A stretch of DNA of 64,000 nt from Rhodanobacter sp. A1T4 (GTDB lineage Bacteria; Pseudomonadota; Gammaproteobacteria; Xanthomonadales; Rhodanobacteraceae): assembly GCF_014207185.1 (NCBI RefSeq), contig NZ_JACHCP010000005.1:62001-126000 (forward strand). The letters are read 5' to 3'. Of the stretch, positions 36,443 through 44,794 are shown piece by piece. The notes below the pieces were generated by a model that was not told the origin of the DNA, did not search any database, and saw only the letters and a program-made list of their open reading frames with translations. The position numbers were made by a program, and so were the translations under genes. The stretch's first letter is position 1; every line of letters starts with the position of its first letter.

Positions 36443-36874
36443 TTAGCTGCCGAGACCAATGGTCTTGATCATCAGCTGCTTGGTGGTATTCATGACTTCG
36501 ACGTTGTTCTGGTACGAACGCGATGCGGAGATCATGTTCACCAGTTCATCGACCGGATTGACGTTGCTGCCGTACACATAGCCGCTCTCGTCGGCCATCG
36601 GATTGCCCGGCTCATAGTGCGATTCCACCGGTTGCTGGCTTTCGGTCACGCCAACCATGCGAACGCCGTTGGTGCCTTCGCCGCTGTCCTGCGACATACC
36701 GCCTGGCTCGGCCGTGCCGGTCGGCGCGAACAAAAGCTCTTTCGCGCGGTACGCCGAGTCAGGGCTGTTGCTGACGCTGTCGGCGTTGGCCAGGTTGCTG
36801 GCGACGGTGTTGAGGCGCAGCGACTGCGCAGCCATGCCGGAACCGGCGGTATCGAAAATCTTCATGAGCGACAT
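36443..36874 (-). CDS. flgC: FlgC, proximal rod protein
   Basis: A 143-residue rod protein starting MSLMKIFDTAGSGMAAQSLR, with NTVASNLANADSVSN and the C-terminal VNPVDELVNMISASRSYQNN. Its start overlaps the flgB stop by one base (TGATG). It builds the proximal rod with FlgB and FlgF. Confidence 0.96.
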   Translation of the reverse strand: MSLMKIFDTAGSGMAAQSLRLNTVASNLANADSVSNSPDSAYRAKELLFAPTGTAEPGGMSQDSGEGTNGVRMVGVTESQQPVESHYEPGNPMADESGYVYGSNVNPVDELVNMISASRSYQNNVEVMNTTKQLMIKTIGLGS

Positions 36875-37275
36875 CAGCTGGCACCTCCGGTGATGGCCAG
36901 GCGCAGCGTCTGAATGGTCGCGTTGATGAAGCTCAGACTGGCCTGATAATGGACGGTGTTCGAGGCGAATGCGGATTGTTCGACCTGGGCATCGACGGTG
37001 TTGCCATCCATGCTCGGCTGCATCGGTACGCGATACTTGAGGTCGTCGGTGCTGGTACTGGTCGCATCGATCTGCCCTGCCGTCGGCGTGCTCATCGCAA
37101 GCTGACTGGATTCGCCACCGACCTGCTGCAGCGCGGCGCGAAAATCCACGTCGCGCGCCTGATAGCCGGGCGTGTCCGCATTGGCCAGATTGGAGGCAAT
37201 GACTTCGGATCGACGCTGCCAGAGGGCGAGCGCCGGGGCATTCAGTCCAAACACGCTGTCAGTGGTGATGGTCAT
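36874..37275 (-). CDS. flgB: FlgB, proximal rod protein
   Basis: A 133-residue rod protein starting MTITTDSVFGLNAPALALWQ, then RRSEVIASNLANADTPGYQA. The frame opens at 37395, but the ATG at 37275 has AGGGAG seven bases upstream and gives the usual FlgB length. It is the first gene of the flgB-to-flgL operon and is preceded by a sigma54 site 40 bases away. Confidence 0.95.
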   Translation of the reverse strand: MTITTDSVFGLNAPALALWQRRSEVIASNLANADTPGYQARDVDFRAALQQVGGESSQLAMSTPTAGQIDATSTSTDDLKYRVPMQPSMDGNTVDAQVEQSAFASNTVHYQASLSFINATIQTLRLAITGGAS

Positions 37276-37314
37276 GGGCAAACTCCCTACGGCAATGTCC
37301 GCCTGAGAGTCGAG

Positions 37315-37330
37315 AGCAAATTGCATGCCA
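37315..37330 (-). promoter_or_regulatory. Sigma54 promoter of the flgB-flgL operon
   Basis: The minus strand reads TGGCATGCAATTTGCT: GG-N10-GC, TGGCA at -24 and TTGCT at -12. It lies 40 bases upstream of the flgB ATG. Confidence 0.85.
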
Positions 37331-37452
37331 CCACAGCGCAACGCGACAGATTGCGGATTCAAGGCTGATAAAACGCGCTCAGCCGGGCGCCTCACCCCAT
37401 TGGGTGACGTTATATCGGCGTCTCAGGACGAAATCCCGACGCGGCTAGACCT

Positions 37453-37482
37453 GAAAAACCGACGTCAATTTGTTGACGTTGG
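37453..37482 (-). terminator. cheV terminator overlapping its stop codon
   Basis: Arms AACGTCAA/TTGACGTC-type (seven perfect pairs, 37462-37468 with 37473-37479) around a four-base loop, followed by five Ts on the minus strand (37453-37458 region). The cheV stop codon (37465-37467) is inside the stem. Confidence 0.75.
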
Positions 37483-38394
37483 CAATAGTTCCAATACGGT
37501 CTGGGCAAGCAAATCCGGCTGAAATTTCGCAATGAACCGATCCGCACCTACTTCACGCACGATCGATTCGTTGAACACGCCACTCAACGAGCTGTGCAAC
37601 ACCACTTTGATCCGACGCAATGCGGGGGACTCGCGAATCGCACGCGTCAGCGCATAGCCGTCCATGCATGGCATCTCGATATCCGAGACCACCAGATTCA
37701 CCCCTCCCTCGGCCGGCCCGTTGGCCAGCTCGAGTAGGCGATCAAGCCCCTCGCGACCGTTCTTTGCCACGACGCAATCGATGTGCATCTGTTTGAAAAC
37801 GCTCACCAGGCGCTGACGCGCCACGAGTGAATCGTCCACTACCAATATCCGGCGCGGGTTTATCGCCTGCTGCTCGGCGGCCTGTTGCAAACGCGTGGAT
37901 ACCTCGACCGCCGAGCCATCGATACTGACCAGCACCTGTTCCACATCGATAACCGCCATCAGCTGGCCATCGATACGCGTCACCGCGCTAACCCGGCTGC
38001 CGAAACCCAGCGCACCGGACGGCGCTTCCAGTGATTCGCCCGTGCAATGCACGATGCGCTGGAAATCGGCCACCAGGAAACCCTGCACCGAGCGACTGAA
38101 TTCGGTCACCACGAGATGGGCTGAATCCATCGCGGTCAACGGTGGATAGCCCATCGCCGCGCCAAGATCGATCACCGGGATTGTCTTGCCTCGATAGTCA
38201 CAACTGCCGGCGAGCAAGGCGTGTACACCGGGCATGCGTTCCAGCGGTGGCTTGCGCAACACCTCACGCACCTTGAACACATTGATACCGAACAGCTGGG
38301 CATCGCCGAGACGAAACAGCAACATCGCCACCCGATTGTGTCCGGCCAGCCGAGTGTGGCTTTCCACGCTTTCCAACAAGGGTGCAGCGGCCAT
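37465..38394 (-). CDS. cheV: CheV, CheW-receiver chemotaxis coupling protein
   Basis: A 309-residue fusion of a CheW domain (residues about 20-165; NRVAMLLFRLGDAQLFGINV, IPVIDLGAAMG) and a response-regulator domain (about 180-305; ILVVDDSLVARQRLV, phospho-acceptor Asp in LVVSDIEMPCMDGYAL, Lys in FIAKFQPD). It couples receptors to CheA and may buffer phosphate. The ATG at 38394 has AGGA six bases upstream; the frame's earlier start is unsupported. A weak sigma54 site precedes it, and a hairpin terminator separates it from flgB. Confidence 0.94.
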   Translation of the reverse strand: MAAAPLLESVESHTRLAGHNRVAMLLFRLGDAQLFGINVFKVREVLRKPPLERMPGVHALLAGSCDYRGKTIPVIDLGAAMGYPPLTAMDSAHLVVTEFSRSVQGFLVADFQRIVHCTGESLEAPSGALGFGSRVSAVTRIDGQLMAVIDVEQVLVSIDGSAVEVSTRLQQAAEQQAINPRRILVVDDSLVARQRLVSVFKQMHIDCVVAKNGREGLDRLLELANGPAEGGVNLVVSDIEMPCMDGYALTRAIRESPALRRIKVVLHSSLSGVFNESIVREVGADRFIAKFQPDLLAQTVLELLPTSTN

Positions 38395-38435
38395 GCTTGT
38401 TCCTCGATACGGTAGCCACTGCAAGCGCGACTCAT

Positions 38436-38451
38436 TGCATGGTATCGGCCA
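38436..38451 (-). promoter_or_regulatory. Possible sigma54 promoter of cheV
   Basis: The minus strand reads TGGCCGATACCATGCA, with GG-N10-GC spacing and a good TGGC but imperfect -24 tail and -12 (ATGCA). It lies 42 bases upstream of the cheV ATG. Weaker than the others. Confidence 0.45.
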
Positions 38452-38588
38452 CGTCACGCACGGACTTGAGCGCATCGATCGCGCCCATCAATGACCAGAC
38501 CTCGGTATCCAAAGGTATCGGCGCATGCCGTCGATCATGGTGATGTCGATCCTGATGCCCCGATGTCGATTCGCCATCCTTTTGGCGA

Positions 38589-38604
38589 TGGCATGTGCCT
38601 TGCT
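38589..38604 (+). promoter_or_regulatory. Sigma54 promoter of the chemoreceptor-flgA genes
   Basis: TGGCATGTGCCTTGCT has GG-N10-GC spacing and matches both elements (TGGCA, TTGCT). It lies about 60 bases upstream of the chemoreceptor start. Confidence 0.8.
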
Positions 38605-38666
38605 TGCTCAAGTTTATGCACTTCCAGACGATCTCTGGGTGACGACCTTTAGGAATTGCCTTGCTT

Positions 38667-39977
38667 ATGAGCCTGATCCGCAGCCAGCATCTGGCCGCCC
38701 TGACGCAAGCTGCACTCGCCGGAAACGAGGCGCAGCTCGCCGCACTGAGCCACCAGCATCCCGCCGCCGCCAACGCGCTGGCGCCGCTGCTGGCGCGACT
38801 GGCGCCGCGTCCGCCGGCCTCCGTCGCGCTGCAATCGCTGGAGCAGCAGAGCCTGGTATTGACCCACGCGCAGGCACTCAATCGCGAACAGGCCTCGCTG
38901 GAGCAATCCGCGGGCGAATGCCGCGATGGCGTCGGCCGCTTGACGGATGGCAGTGCCGGGATCTCGACTGCCTTGCAGCAGGTGCAGAGCAGTCTCGATG
39001 CGGCCAGCGTGGCCGGCGAGCAGAGTCAGGCCACCGTAAGCGAATTGAACGGCCAGTTACGCCTGCTGCGCAGCGCATTGTCCGCAATGAACCACAACCA
39101 GGGCCATCTGGCCAAGCAGGTTGCCCAGATTCGCGCCCTGACCACCAGCGTGCAGGAGATCGCCCATCAGACCAATCTGGTGGCACTGAATGCCGCGATC
39201 GAAGCGGCGCGCGCCGGCGAAGCAGGTCGCGGCTTCGCGGTAGTCGCCGACGAGGTCAAGCAACTGGCCGAAAAAACGGCGCTGGCCACAGCCGAAATCG
39301 AAACCGTGACCGGCTCCATCGGCGAATTCTCGCTGCACATGGACGGTGACGTGCAGCTGGGACTGCAGCGGCTCGAACGCGCGCAGAGCAGCATCGGCAT
39401 CGCGGAAGCCTCGTTGAATCAGGGCCACGACGCGTTACAAGGTACCGGCGGACGATTGCGCACGCTGCGCGAGAATCAAGACGGCCTGCAGGTACGCGCC
39501 ACCACTATTCAAGCGTCGCTCGGCGCACTGCAACGCCGCGCCAACGAGGCGCGACGCCATGGCGAAGGGCTCAATCGCGCGGCCGTGCTGGCGCATCGGC
39601 TGTGCCTGAGCTGGCTGGAGAGCGAGAGCGGCAATGACATCGCCAGCCTCAGCCTGACCATACGTGAATCCGTGCAGGGTCTGCGCCACGGCATGGAGCT
39701 GGCGCTACAGGAACCAACCGCGCTGGACCGTCGCTGGTTCGATACGGATGCACTTCAGCGCAGCCTGGATCGACTCGCGGCACGCCACGATGGTCATCCG
39801 ACCAGCCAGACCTTGCGTGAATCCGCCGCGCGCCTACATGAGCAAGGCAATGCCTTTCTCGAACTACTGGGCAGCGGCCAGCTCGATCAGGCGGCGCAGA
39901 TGTCTGGCAAATTCGAAAGCGCGCGCGAGGCCATCAACGCCCAGCTCGCCACCATGCTGGCCGACAATCACCCATGA
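38667..39977 (+). CDS. Cytosolic methyl-accepting chemotaxis-like protein
   Basis: A 436-residue protein with no membrane segment, HAMP or recognisable ligand domain. A helical N-terminal part leads to the conserved receptor hairpin tip [20 protein letters not shown] followed by [21 protein letters not shown] helical C-terminal extension of about 200 residues follows. It should bind CheA/CheW or CheV in the cytoplasm. A TTG at 38661 has AGGA six bases upstream and could be the true start; the ATG is at 38667. Its end overlaps flgA (ATGA), so the two are co-translated. Confidence 0.9.
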   Translation: MSLIRSQHLAALTQAALAGNEAQLAALSHQHPAAANALAPLLARLAPRPPASVALQSLEQQSLVLTHAQALNREQASLEQSAGECRDGVGRLTDGSAGISTALQQVQSSLDAASVAGEQSQATVSELNGQLRLLRSALSAMNHNQGHLAKQVAQIRALTTSVQEIAHQTNLVALNAAIEAARAGEAGRGFAVVADEVKQLAEKTALATAEIETVTGSIGEFSLHMDGDVQLGLQRLERAQSSIGIAEASLNQGHDALQGTGGRLRTLRENQDGLQVRATTIQASLGALQRRANEARRHGEGLNRAAVLAHRLCLSWLESESGNDIASLSLTIRESVQGLRHGMELALQEPTALDRRWFDTDALQRSLDRLAARHDGHPTSQTLRESAARLHEQGNAFLELLGSGQLDQAAQMSGKFESAREAINAQLATMLADNHP

Positions 39978-40672
39978 AGCGGCCAACGCTCATCGCCTTG
40001 TTGCTGGCTCCTGCTATGGCAACGAGCTTTTCGGCAAACGCGTCGGATATCGCGACCGATGTGCGCGCCGTCGCGGAACAGACAGTGCGCACGCAATACG
40101 CCCAAGCCGGTGGGCGGGTGGTGATCGTGCCGGAACAGCTCAACTCGCGCCTGCGTCTCGCTGCCTGTCCGCAAGCCTTGCAGGCGCGCCTGCCCGCGGG
40201 CCAGCAGCTCAGTTCGCGCGTCGCCGTATCCGTGAGCTGCCCCACCAGCGCAGGCTGGACGATCCGGGTCCCGATCCAGCTGCAGATCTATCGCCAGGTG
40301 CTTGTCACTACGCGCCCGCTGGCCCGCGGCGACAGCGTCGGGCTAGGCGATGTGCATAGCGAGGAGCGCGACATCACGCGACTTGGCTACGGCTACGTCG
40401 ACAACTTGGATCAGGTCGCCGGCCGTTCGCTGGCGCGGCCCTTGAGCCCGGGCACCGTGCTCCAGCCGGGCCAGCTCAATGGACGTGAGATGGTGCGGGC
40501 CGGCGATCAGGTCGAACTGATCGCTCAGCTCGATGGCATCGAAGTGCGCACCACCGGTCAAGCCCTGGACGGCGGCGACACCGGGACGCGCCTGCGTGTA
40601 CGTAATGGGCATTCGGGGCAGATCGTGCCCGGCATCGTGCTGGCAGCGGGCGAAGTGAAGGCATTACCTTGA
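39974..40672 (+). CDS. flgA: FlgA, P-ring assembly chaperone
   Basis: A 232-residue periplasmic chaperone with a signal peptide ([20 protein letters not shown], then ANA). The C-terminal SAF domain contains [40 protein letters not shown] and ending [20 protein letters not shown]. It assists FlgI polymerisation. It begins inside the chemoreceptor stop codon, so it probably shares that gene's sigma54 promoter. Confidence 0.95.
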   Translation: MKRPTLIALLLAPAMATSFSANASDIATDVRAVAEQTVRTQYAQAGGRVVIVPEQLNSRLRLAACPQALQARLPAGQQLSSRVAVSVSCPTSAGWTIRVPIQLQIYRQVLVTTRPLARGDSVGLGDVHSEERDITRLGYGYVDNLDQVAGRSLARPLSPGTVLQPGQLNGREMVRAGDQVELIAQLDGIEVRTTGQALDGGDTGTRLRVRNGHSGQIVPGIVLAAGEVKALP

Positions 40673-40711
40673 CGTCTGATTAAAAGCATACTTAAGCAGC
40701 AGTGGTGACCT

Positions 40712-40738
40712 TAAAGTTTCAGATGGACATGCCGATAA
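40712..40738 (+). promoter_or_regulatory. Exact-consensus sigma28 promoter of flgM
   Basis: TAAAGTTT, 11 bases, GCCGATAA: both elements match the FliA consensus completely. It lies 42 bases upstream of the flgM ATG, in the flgA-flgM gap. Confidence 0.92.
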
Positions 40739-40780
40739 GCCCACTACAGGGGCTCAACGCACAAGAGAATCCTAGGACCT

Positions 40781-41095
40781 ATGAACACGACCATTTCGCC
40801 CAACGGATTGCCTGCGCTACCGCAGACAAAGACCAACCAAGGCAGCGCCGGCAGTCAGACCAGCACGACCAGCGCCAGCGGTTCGGCTTCGCCGCAGGCC
40901 GACGACAGCGTCAAGCTGACCGACTCGGCGCGCGCGCTGCATCAGGCTAGCAGCGTGAATGCGCAAAGCCCGGTGGATACGGCCAAAGTCGAGCAGATCC
41001 GCAAGTCGCTCGCCGACGGCAATTATCGCGTCGACGCCAGCAATATCGCCGATCGTCTCACCTCGATCGAAAGCCAGATCAACGGCACGTCATGA
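40781..41095 (+). CDS. flgM: FlgM, anti-sigma28 factor
   Basis: A 104-residue protein with a Ser/Thr/Gln-rich disordered N-terminus and the FlgM C-terminal helix region VDTAKVEQIRKSLADGNYRV then DASNIADRLTSIES. It holds FliA inactive until exported through the finished hook. A perfect sigma28 promoter upstream makes it self-limiting. Its stop overlaps the flgN start as ATGA. Confidence 0.95.
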   Translation: MNTTISPNGLPALPQTKTNQGSAGSQTSTTSASGSASPQADDSVKLTDSARALHQASSVNAQSPVDTAKVEQIRKSLADGNYRVDASNIADRLTSIESQINGTS

Positions 41096-41538
41096 TCGCG
41101 CCGTTGCAGGCCGAACTCGACGACGCACTGCGCGCCATCGTGGACGACATGAGTGCGGCCACGACGCAGCTGATCCTCGTTCTGGACGAGGAGCGCGAAG
41201 CGCTCAACCGTGCCGACGCCAATGCACTCAACCGCGCCGGCGAGGCCAAACAGATGCTGATGCGCCGACTCGAGCAGCTCGATGCCGAGCGGCTGCACAT
41301 GAGTTCTTCCTCGGCGCACGCCACGCAAGCGGCTCAACCGGCTTGGAGCGAGCTGCTCAAGACGTTGACCAATTGCAGGGACAAGAATCAACGCAACGGC
41401 GCGCTGGTCGGCCAGCGGCTTTCCCAGGTACGCCGGGCACTTTCCGTGTTGACGGGAAATGACAATGAAAGCAGCGTCTACAGTCACAGCGGAATGCTTC
41501 AGGCCGGACATCGTTCCCTGCCTCTGGCCGAAGCCTGA
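41092..41538 (+). CDS. flgN: FlgN, export chaperone for FlgK and FlgL
   Basis: A 148-residue helical protein (DDALRAIVDDMSAATTQLIL, then DEEREALNRADANALNRAGE, and NRDKNQRNGALVG-type C-terminal sequence). It fits FlgN by length, helical content and coupling to flgM. FlgN escorts the junction proteins FlgK and FlgL to the export gate. Confidence 0.9.
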   Translation: MIAPLQAELDDALRAIVDDMSAATTQLILVLDEEREALNRADANALNRAGEAKQMLMRRLEQLDAERLHMSSSSAHATQAAQPAWSELLKTLTNCRDKNQRNGALVGQRLSQVRRALSVLTGNDNESSVYSHSGMLQAGHRSLPLAEA

Positions 41539-41561
41539 TTGATAAAGCGCTGTTTTGATAA

Positions 41562-41597
41562 GCGCCGTTTCAGTCGTGCGATGGCGGCGCCTTTTGT
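41562..41597 (+). terminator. Possible flgM-flgN terminator
   Basis: Six-base GC arms (GCGCCG at 41562-41567 and CGGCGC at 41585-41590) followed by CTTTTGTTCT, 24 bases after the flgN stop. The 17-base loop makes it a modest candidate. Confidence 0.45.
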
Positions 41598-41651
41598 TCT
41601 CTGCGATCACCTGCAACGGCGACGCACTTGCCCGATCCTGACGAAAGATCA

Positions 41652-42935
41652 ATGAGCTCAACTTTAGCCAGAACCATGTCCAGTCACGACGACACCGGCG
41701 CGCTGATCCCCGATCTGCCCTTGCCGATCGTGCGCAGCCCCATGCTGGATAGCCGCGGTCAACTGGTTGCCTACGAGTTGCTGTTCCATCGCGACGAACT
41801 GGGACCAGATGCCGAAGCGACGCTGATGCGGCGCCTGCTCGCCACCATCACCGATGGCGTGATGACTCGGCTGGTGCGTGGCAATCGCGCTTTCCTTCGT
41901 TTGTCGCGCGATCTGCTGATGGAGCAGACCGATGTGCTGGCGCACCATCCACGTCTGGGCATCATCGTCGACCCGACCAGCATCAGCGACGCAGCATTGG
42001 TGCCACGCCTGCAGCAACTTGCCCAGCGCGGTTGCGCACTGCTGCTGGACCTGAGCGAGCTGGATGCCAACACTGACGAACCTTACGGCAATCTGGAACC
42101 GCTGCTGGCCATGGCCACCCACGTGCGACTGGATGCCGGCGCGCTCGATGCACGCACGCTGGCGATGCGCAGCACGGAACTCCATGCGCGCGGGCTGGAC
42201 GTGATTGCCGGCTTCGTGGATGACTACGAAATCTACAGTCGCTGCCAGCATCTGCCCGTGCAGGCCATACAGGGGCGTTACCTGCTTCTGCCCGAACAAT
42301 TCGAGGTGCCGGTCCTCACTGCCAGTCGGGTGAGTCTGCTGCGGTTGATGAATGCGCTGCAGGAAAACAATCCCGGCCCGGTGGAGCTTGGCGAGATCAT
42401 CCGTGACGATGCGGTGCTGAGCTACAAGCTTCTCGGCTGCGTCAACTCAGCTTATTTTGCGTTACCGCGACAGCTCAAATCCATCCAGCAGGCGGCGATC
42501 TTTTTTGGCGTGGCGCGTATGCGCAACTGGATCTACACCATGATGCTGGGTGGCATGGACGATCGGCCGCCCGAACTGCTGCGCGCCGCGTTGATCCGCG
42601 CCCATATGTGCGAAAAGCTGGCGCAGGACATGCCTGTAAAATATCAGGACATGGCATTCATGGCCGGACTGCTGTCGCTGCTGGACACGCTGATGTGTGC
42701 ACCGATGGAGTTTGTATTGAGCCATCTGCCACTCGCGCCCGAAATCCACGAGGCGCTGGTGGAAGATCGCGGCCCTTTTGCTGCCCCGCTGCGACAGATC
42801 TACATCTGGGAAGCGGGTGAGCTTGGTGCCACCGACGTGCAGCCGCAGGACATCGAACGGATGTCGGCGATTTATCTCGAATCGACCGAATGGGCTGATC
42901 AGGTTTACAACTTCGCCAACCGGCAAGCCTACTGA
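41652..42935 (+). CDS. EAL-like/HDOD signalling protein
   Basis: A 427-residue two-domain protein. An N-terminal EAL-like domain (residues about 20-220; PMLDSRGQLVAYELLFHRDE) has lost the catalytic EAL motif (YELL) and likely the metal ligands. The HDOD domain (about 220-410; SVSLLRLMNALQENN-type start, LGCVNSAYFALPRQLKSIQQ) follows. Such proteins (YuxH type) act as signalling or binding proteins, not phosphodiesterases. The chosen ATG (41652) has no strong ribosome site; a TTG at 41628 and an ATG at 41676 are in frame. It follows flgMN, which suggests a link to motility control. Confidence 0.82.
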   Translation: MSSTLARTMSSHDDTGALIPDLPLPIVRSPMLDSRGQLVAYELLFHRDELGPDAEATLMRRLLATITDGVMTRLVRGNRAFLRLSRDLLMEQTDVLAHHPRLGIIVDPTSISDAALVPRLQQLAQRGCALLLDLSELDANTDEPYGNLEPLLAMATHVRLDAGALDARTLAMRSTELHARGLDVIAGFVDDYEIYSRCQHLPVQAIQGRYLLLPEQFEVPVLTASRVSLLRLMNALQENNPGPVELGEIIRDDAVLSYKLLGCVNSAYFALPRQLKSIQQAAIFFGVARMRNWIYTMMLGGMDDRPPELLRAALIRAHMCEKLAQDMPVKYQDMAFMAGLLSLLDTLMCAPMEFVLSHLPLAPEIHEALVEDRGPFAAPLRQIYIWEAGELGATDVQPQDIERMSAIYLESTEWADQVYNFANRQAY

Positions 42936-43014
42936 TAATTCGGCAATCGCCCGATACCTTGTGAGGATTGGCGCGCCAGCACGGCGATGAACGATCGGTC
43001 ACGCATCGATCCGC

Positions 43015-44064
43015 TCAATGGATTTTTCTATCCGGTGGCCCGAAGCTGCGCCGCAGATCCTGTCGGGCACGATCGACCAGCAACACTGGCAGACCATCGA
43101 CACGATCCTTGGTCAGCGGTGTGGCGCGCTCCACTCGGTGATTTTCGGCCAGCAGCTGAACCATCGCCAGCTGATCGCCGGCCAGCAGCGCCTTGCCAAG
43201 CACCGTGATCGGCGGCTTGCTGCGTGCATCCATGCGCTCGCGCAAGGCGTCAATGACGTTGGGTGGCAACTCCCAGTGTTGTGCCGCTCGCAATGTCAGG
43301 TGATTCCCCATCTTCGCGATGCTGGTCAGAAAGCTCCTGCTGAAGACACCAATCGTCGGCCATACCTCCTGATCGAGCACGCGGATCATCGCGCCGACAC
43401 CGGCATTGCAGACGATGCCGGCCAAGTACGCTTCGAACGGATCACTCTGGCCTTTGGCCAGAAACATGCCAGCGTGCGCGCACTGCTCGGCGTGATCCCA
43501 CAAACGCTGCCCGGCAGCATGACCAAGCATGCCGGCGCTGCCCTGCAAGATCGGCTTCATCACATGCTGCGTCACCATCCTGCGCAGACCGTCATGGCCG
43601 AGCAGCACCACGGCATGCTGCAAACTCGCGATCGGCTTGAGCGTGCGGTAATGCGCACTCTTGGTCACGCGCATGACTTCACCGACGAGCACGGGATCGC
43701 GACCGATCAAGCGGGCTACCTTGGTGCCGTCAGCCTCATCACTCTTGAGCAGACGCAAAAGCTGCGGCAGTATCGCTGGCAGACGCGGCAAGCTGCCAAT
43801 ATCGAAGCGATCGGCACCGCACACTTCATCGAGTCGCTTGAGCATGGCCACTTCAGGCAGACGCATGTCGACGACAGTCGAGTCAGGCATGCCAAGCACC
43901 AGGCGATAAAAGCGGTCTTCGATTTCGGTACTGTCGAGCACCGGAACATCCTGGATCGTCGACAGATCGGTAGCGGACGCGAAAGCGCCGACTGTTGTGA
44001 TAGCCGCGACTGATCCAGCCACTGGCACATCACGCATAAACCATCGCTTCCAGATTTTCCCCAT
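43015..44064 (-). CDS. HDOD-domain protein
   Basis: A 349-residue protein with an HDOD domain at about residues 90-290: SLPRLPAILPQLLRLLKSDE, DPVLVGEVMRVTKSAHY, SLQHAVVLLGHDGLRRMV. An N-terminal extension of 80 residues has no recognised domain. No HD catalytic pair is evident, as expected for HDOD. It is convergent with the EAL-like/HDOD gene 79 bases away. HDOD proteins regulate motility, c-di-GMP or stress pathways in xanthomonads. The specific role here is unknown. Confidence 0.82.
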   Translation of the reverse strand: MGKIWKRWFMRDVPVAGSVAAITTVGAFASATDLSTIQDVPVLDSTEIEDRFYRLVLGMPDSTVVDMRLPEVAMLKRLDEVCGADRFDIGSLPRLPAILPQLLRLLKSDEADGTKVARLIGRDPVLVGEVMRVTKSAHYRTLKPIASLQHAVVLLGHDGLRRMVTQHVMKPILQGSAGMLGHAAGQRLWDHAEQCAHAGMFLAKGQSDPFEAYLAGIVCNAGVGAMIRVLDQEVWPTIGVFSRSFLTSIAKMGNHLTLRAAQHWELPPNVIDALRERMDARSKPPITVLGKALLAGDQLAMVQLLAENHRVERATPLTKDRVDGLPVLLVDRARQDLRRSFGPPDRKIH

Positions 44065-44434
44065 GTCTTCTCACGCTCCGCCGCCGGCTTTTTCTCAATC
44101 CCGACGGCGCGTCACGTCTCTCCACAGCAGCGGGATACCGCCGCAATGATCGTTTACTCGCCGCCTTGACCGTGTCAGGTCAGGGATGTGTCGACAGACT
44201 GTCTTGTTCAACGGCCGAGGCTGCGAATACTTGAGATCGTCAGGTGATTCACCCTGCGCGCGAACAGCCCAAAAATTCGCACCATGCAGCAGGCAACCTC
44301 CTAGTCTGTTGCGACAATGATATCCCGGTATCTGGATGCAGCTCTCTGGATGCTGCCAGCACTCGCCAAAGATAGACGGCTTCGAAGAGGGCTCACTGTC
44401 CAAAAGGTGAAATCACGGCGACATGGACCGACCG

Positions 44435-44453
44435 CATTCCACCGTTTGGAATG
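44435..44453. repeat. Inverted repeat CATTCC-N7-GGAATG
   Basis: Six-base perfect arms around seven bases, 342 bases upstream of the receptor start. It may be a regulator-binding site. Short arms mean chance cannot be excluded. Confidence 0.35.
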
Positions 44454-44603
44454 GTTCTTTCCGCAATTGGCCATTTTGGTCCCCATACTGGATTCAGTGA
44501 CGCGCGCATAGTTCGCTGCAAGGCAATCCTTTCGTGAGTTCAGCTGGGCTTGGCGGTGCTGACAACGGGTGGCGAGTGGGGATCGAATCGGCCCAAACCG
44601 TCC

Positions 44604-44626
44604 TCACTTCAACCCGCCTGAAGTGA
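44604..44626. promoter_or_regulatory. Inverted repeat TCACTTCA-N7-TGAAGTGA, candidate operator
   Basis: Eight-base perfect arms separated by seven bases, about 170 bases upstream of the TonB-dependent receptor start. The spacing suits a dimeric repressor or activator. There is no U-run on either side, so a terminator is unlikely. Confidence 0.5.
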
Positions 44627-44794
44627 ATCACTATTGGAAACGGGGCTGGCGTCGTTACGTGCCGTTCGGGAAAGGTATCGCACCGGCCACGAAGACGCCG
44701 CCAATGCGAAATGATTCGCACGCTGAAACAGTGGCGTTGCTCCGATTGGAAATCGCCGTTGGGGTCATCACGAGATCGTCGAGGGGTGTTAAAG

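Larger units (their letters stand above)
44065..44794. other. Long regulatory gap upstream of the TonB receptor locus
   Basis: About 730 bases with no supported gene on either strand. The open frames here are shadows. It holds two inverted repeats: CATTCC-N7-GGAATG at 44435-44453 and TCACTTCA-N7-TGAAGTGA at 44604-44626. No promoter elements were assigned. Confidence 0.5.
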
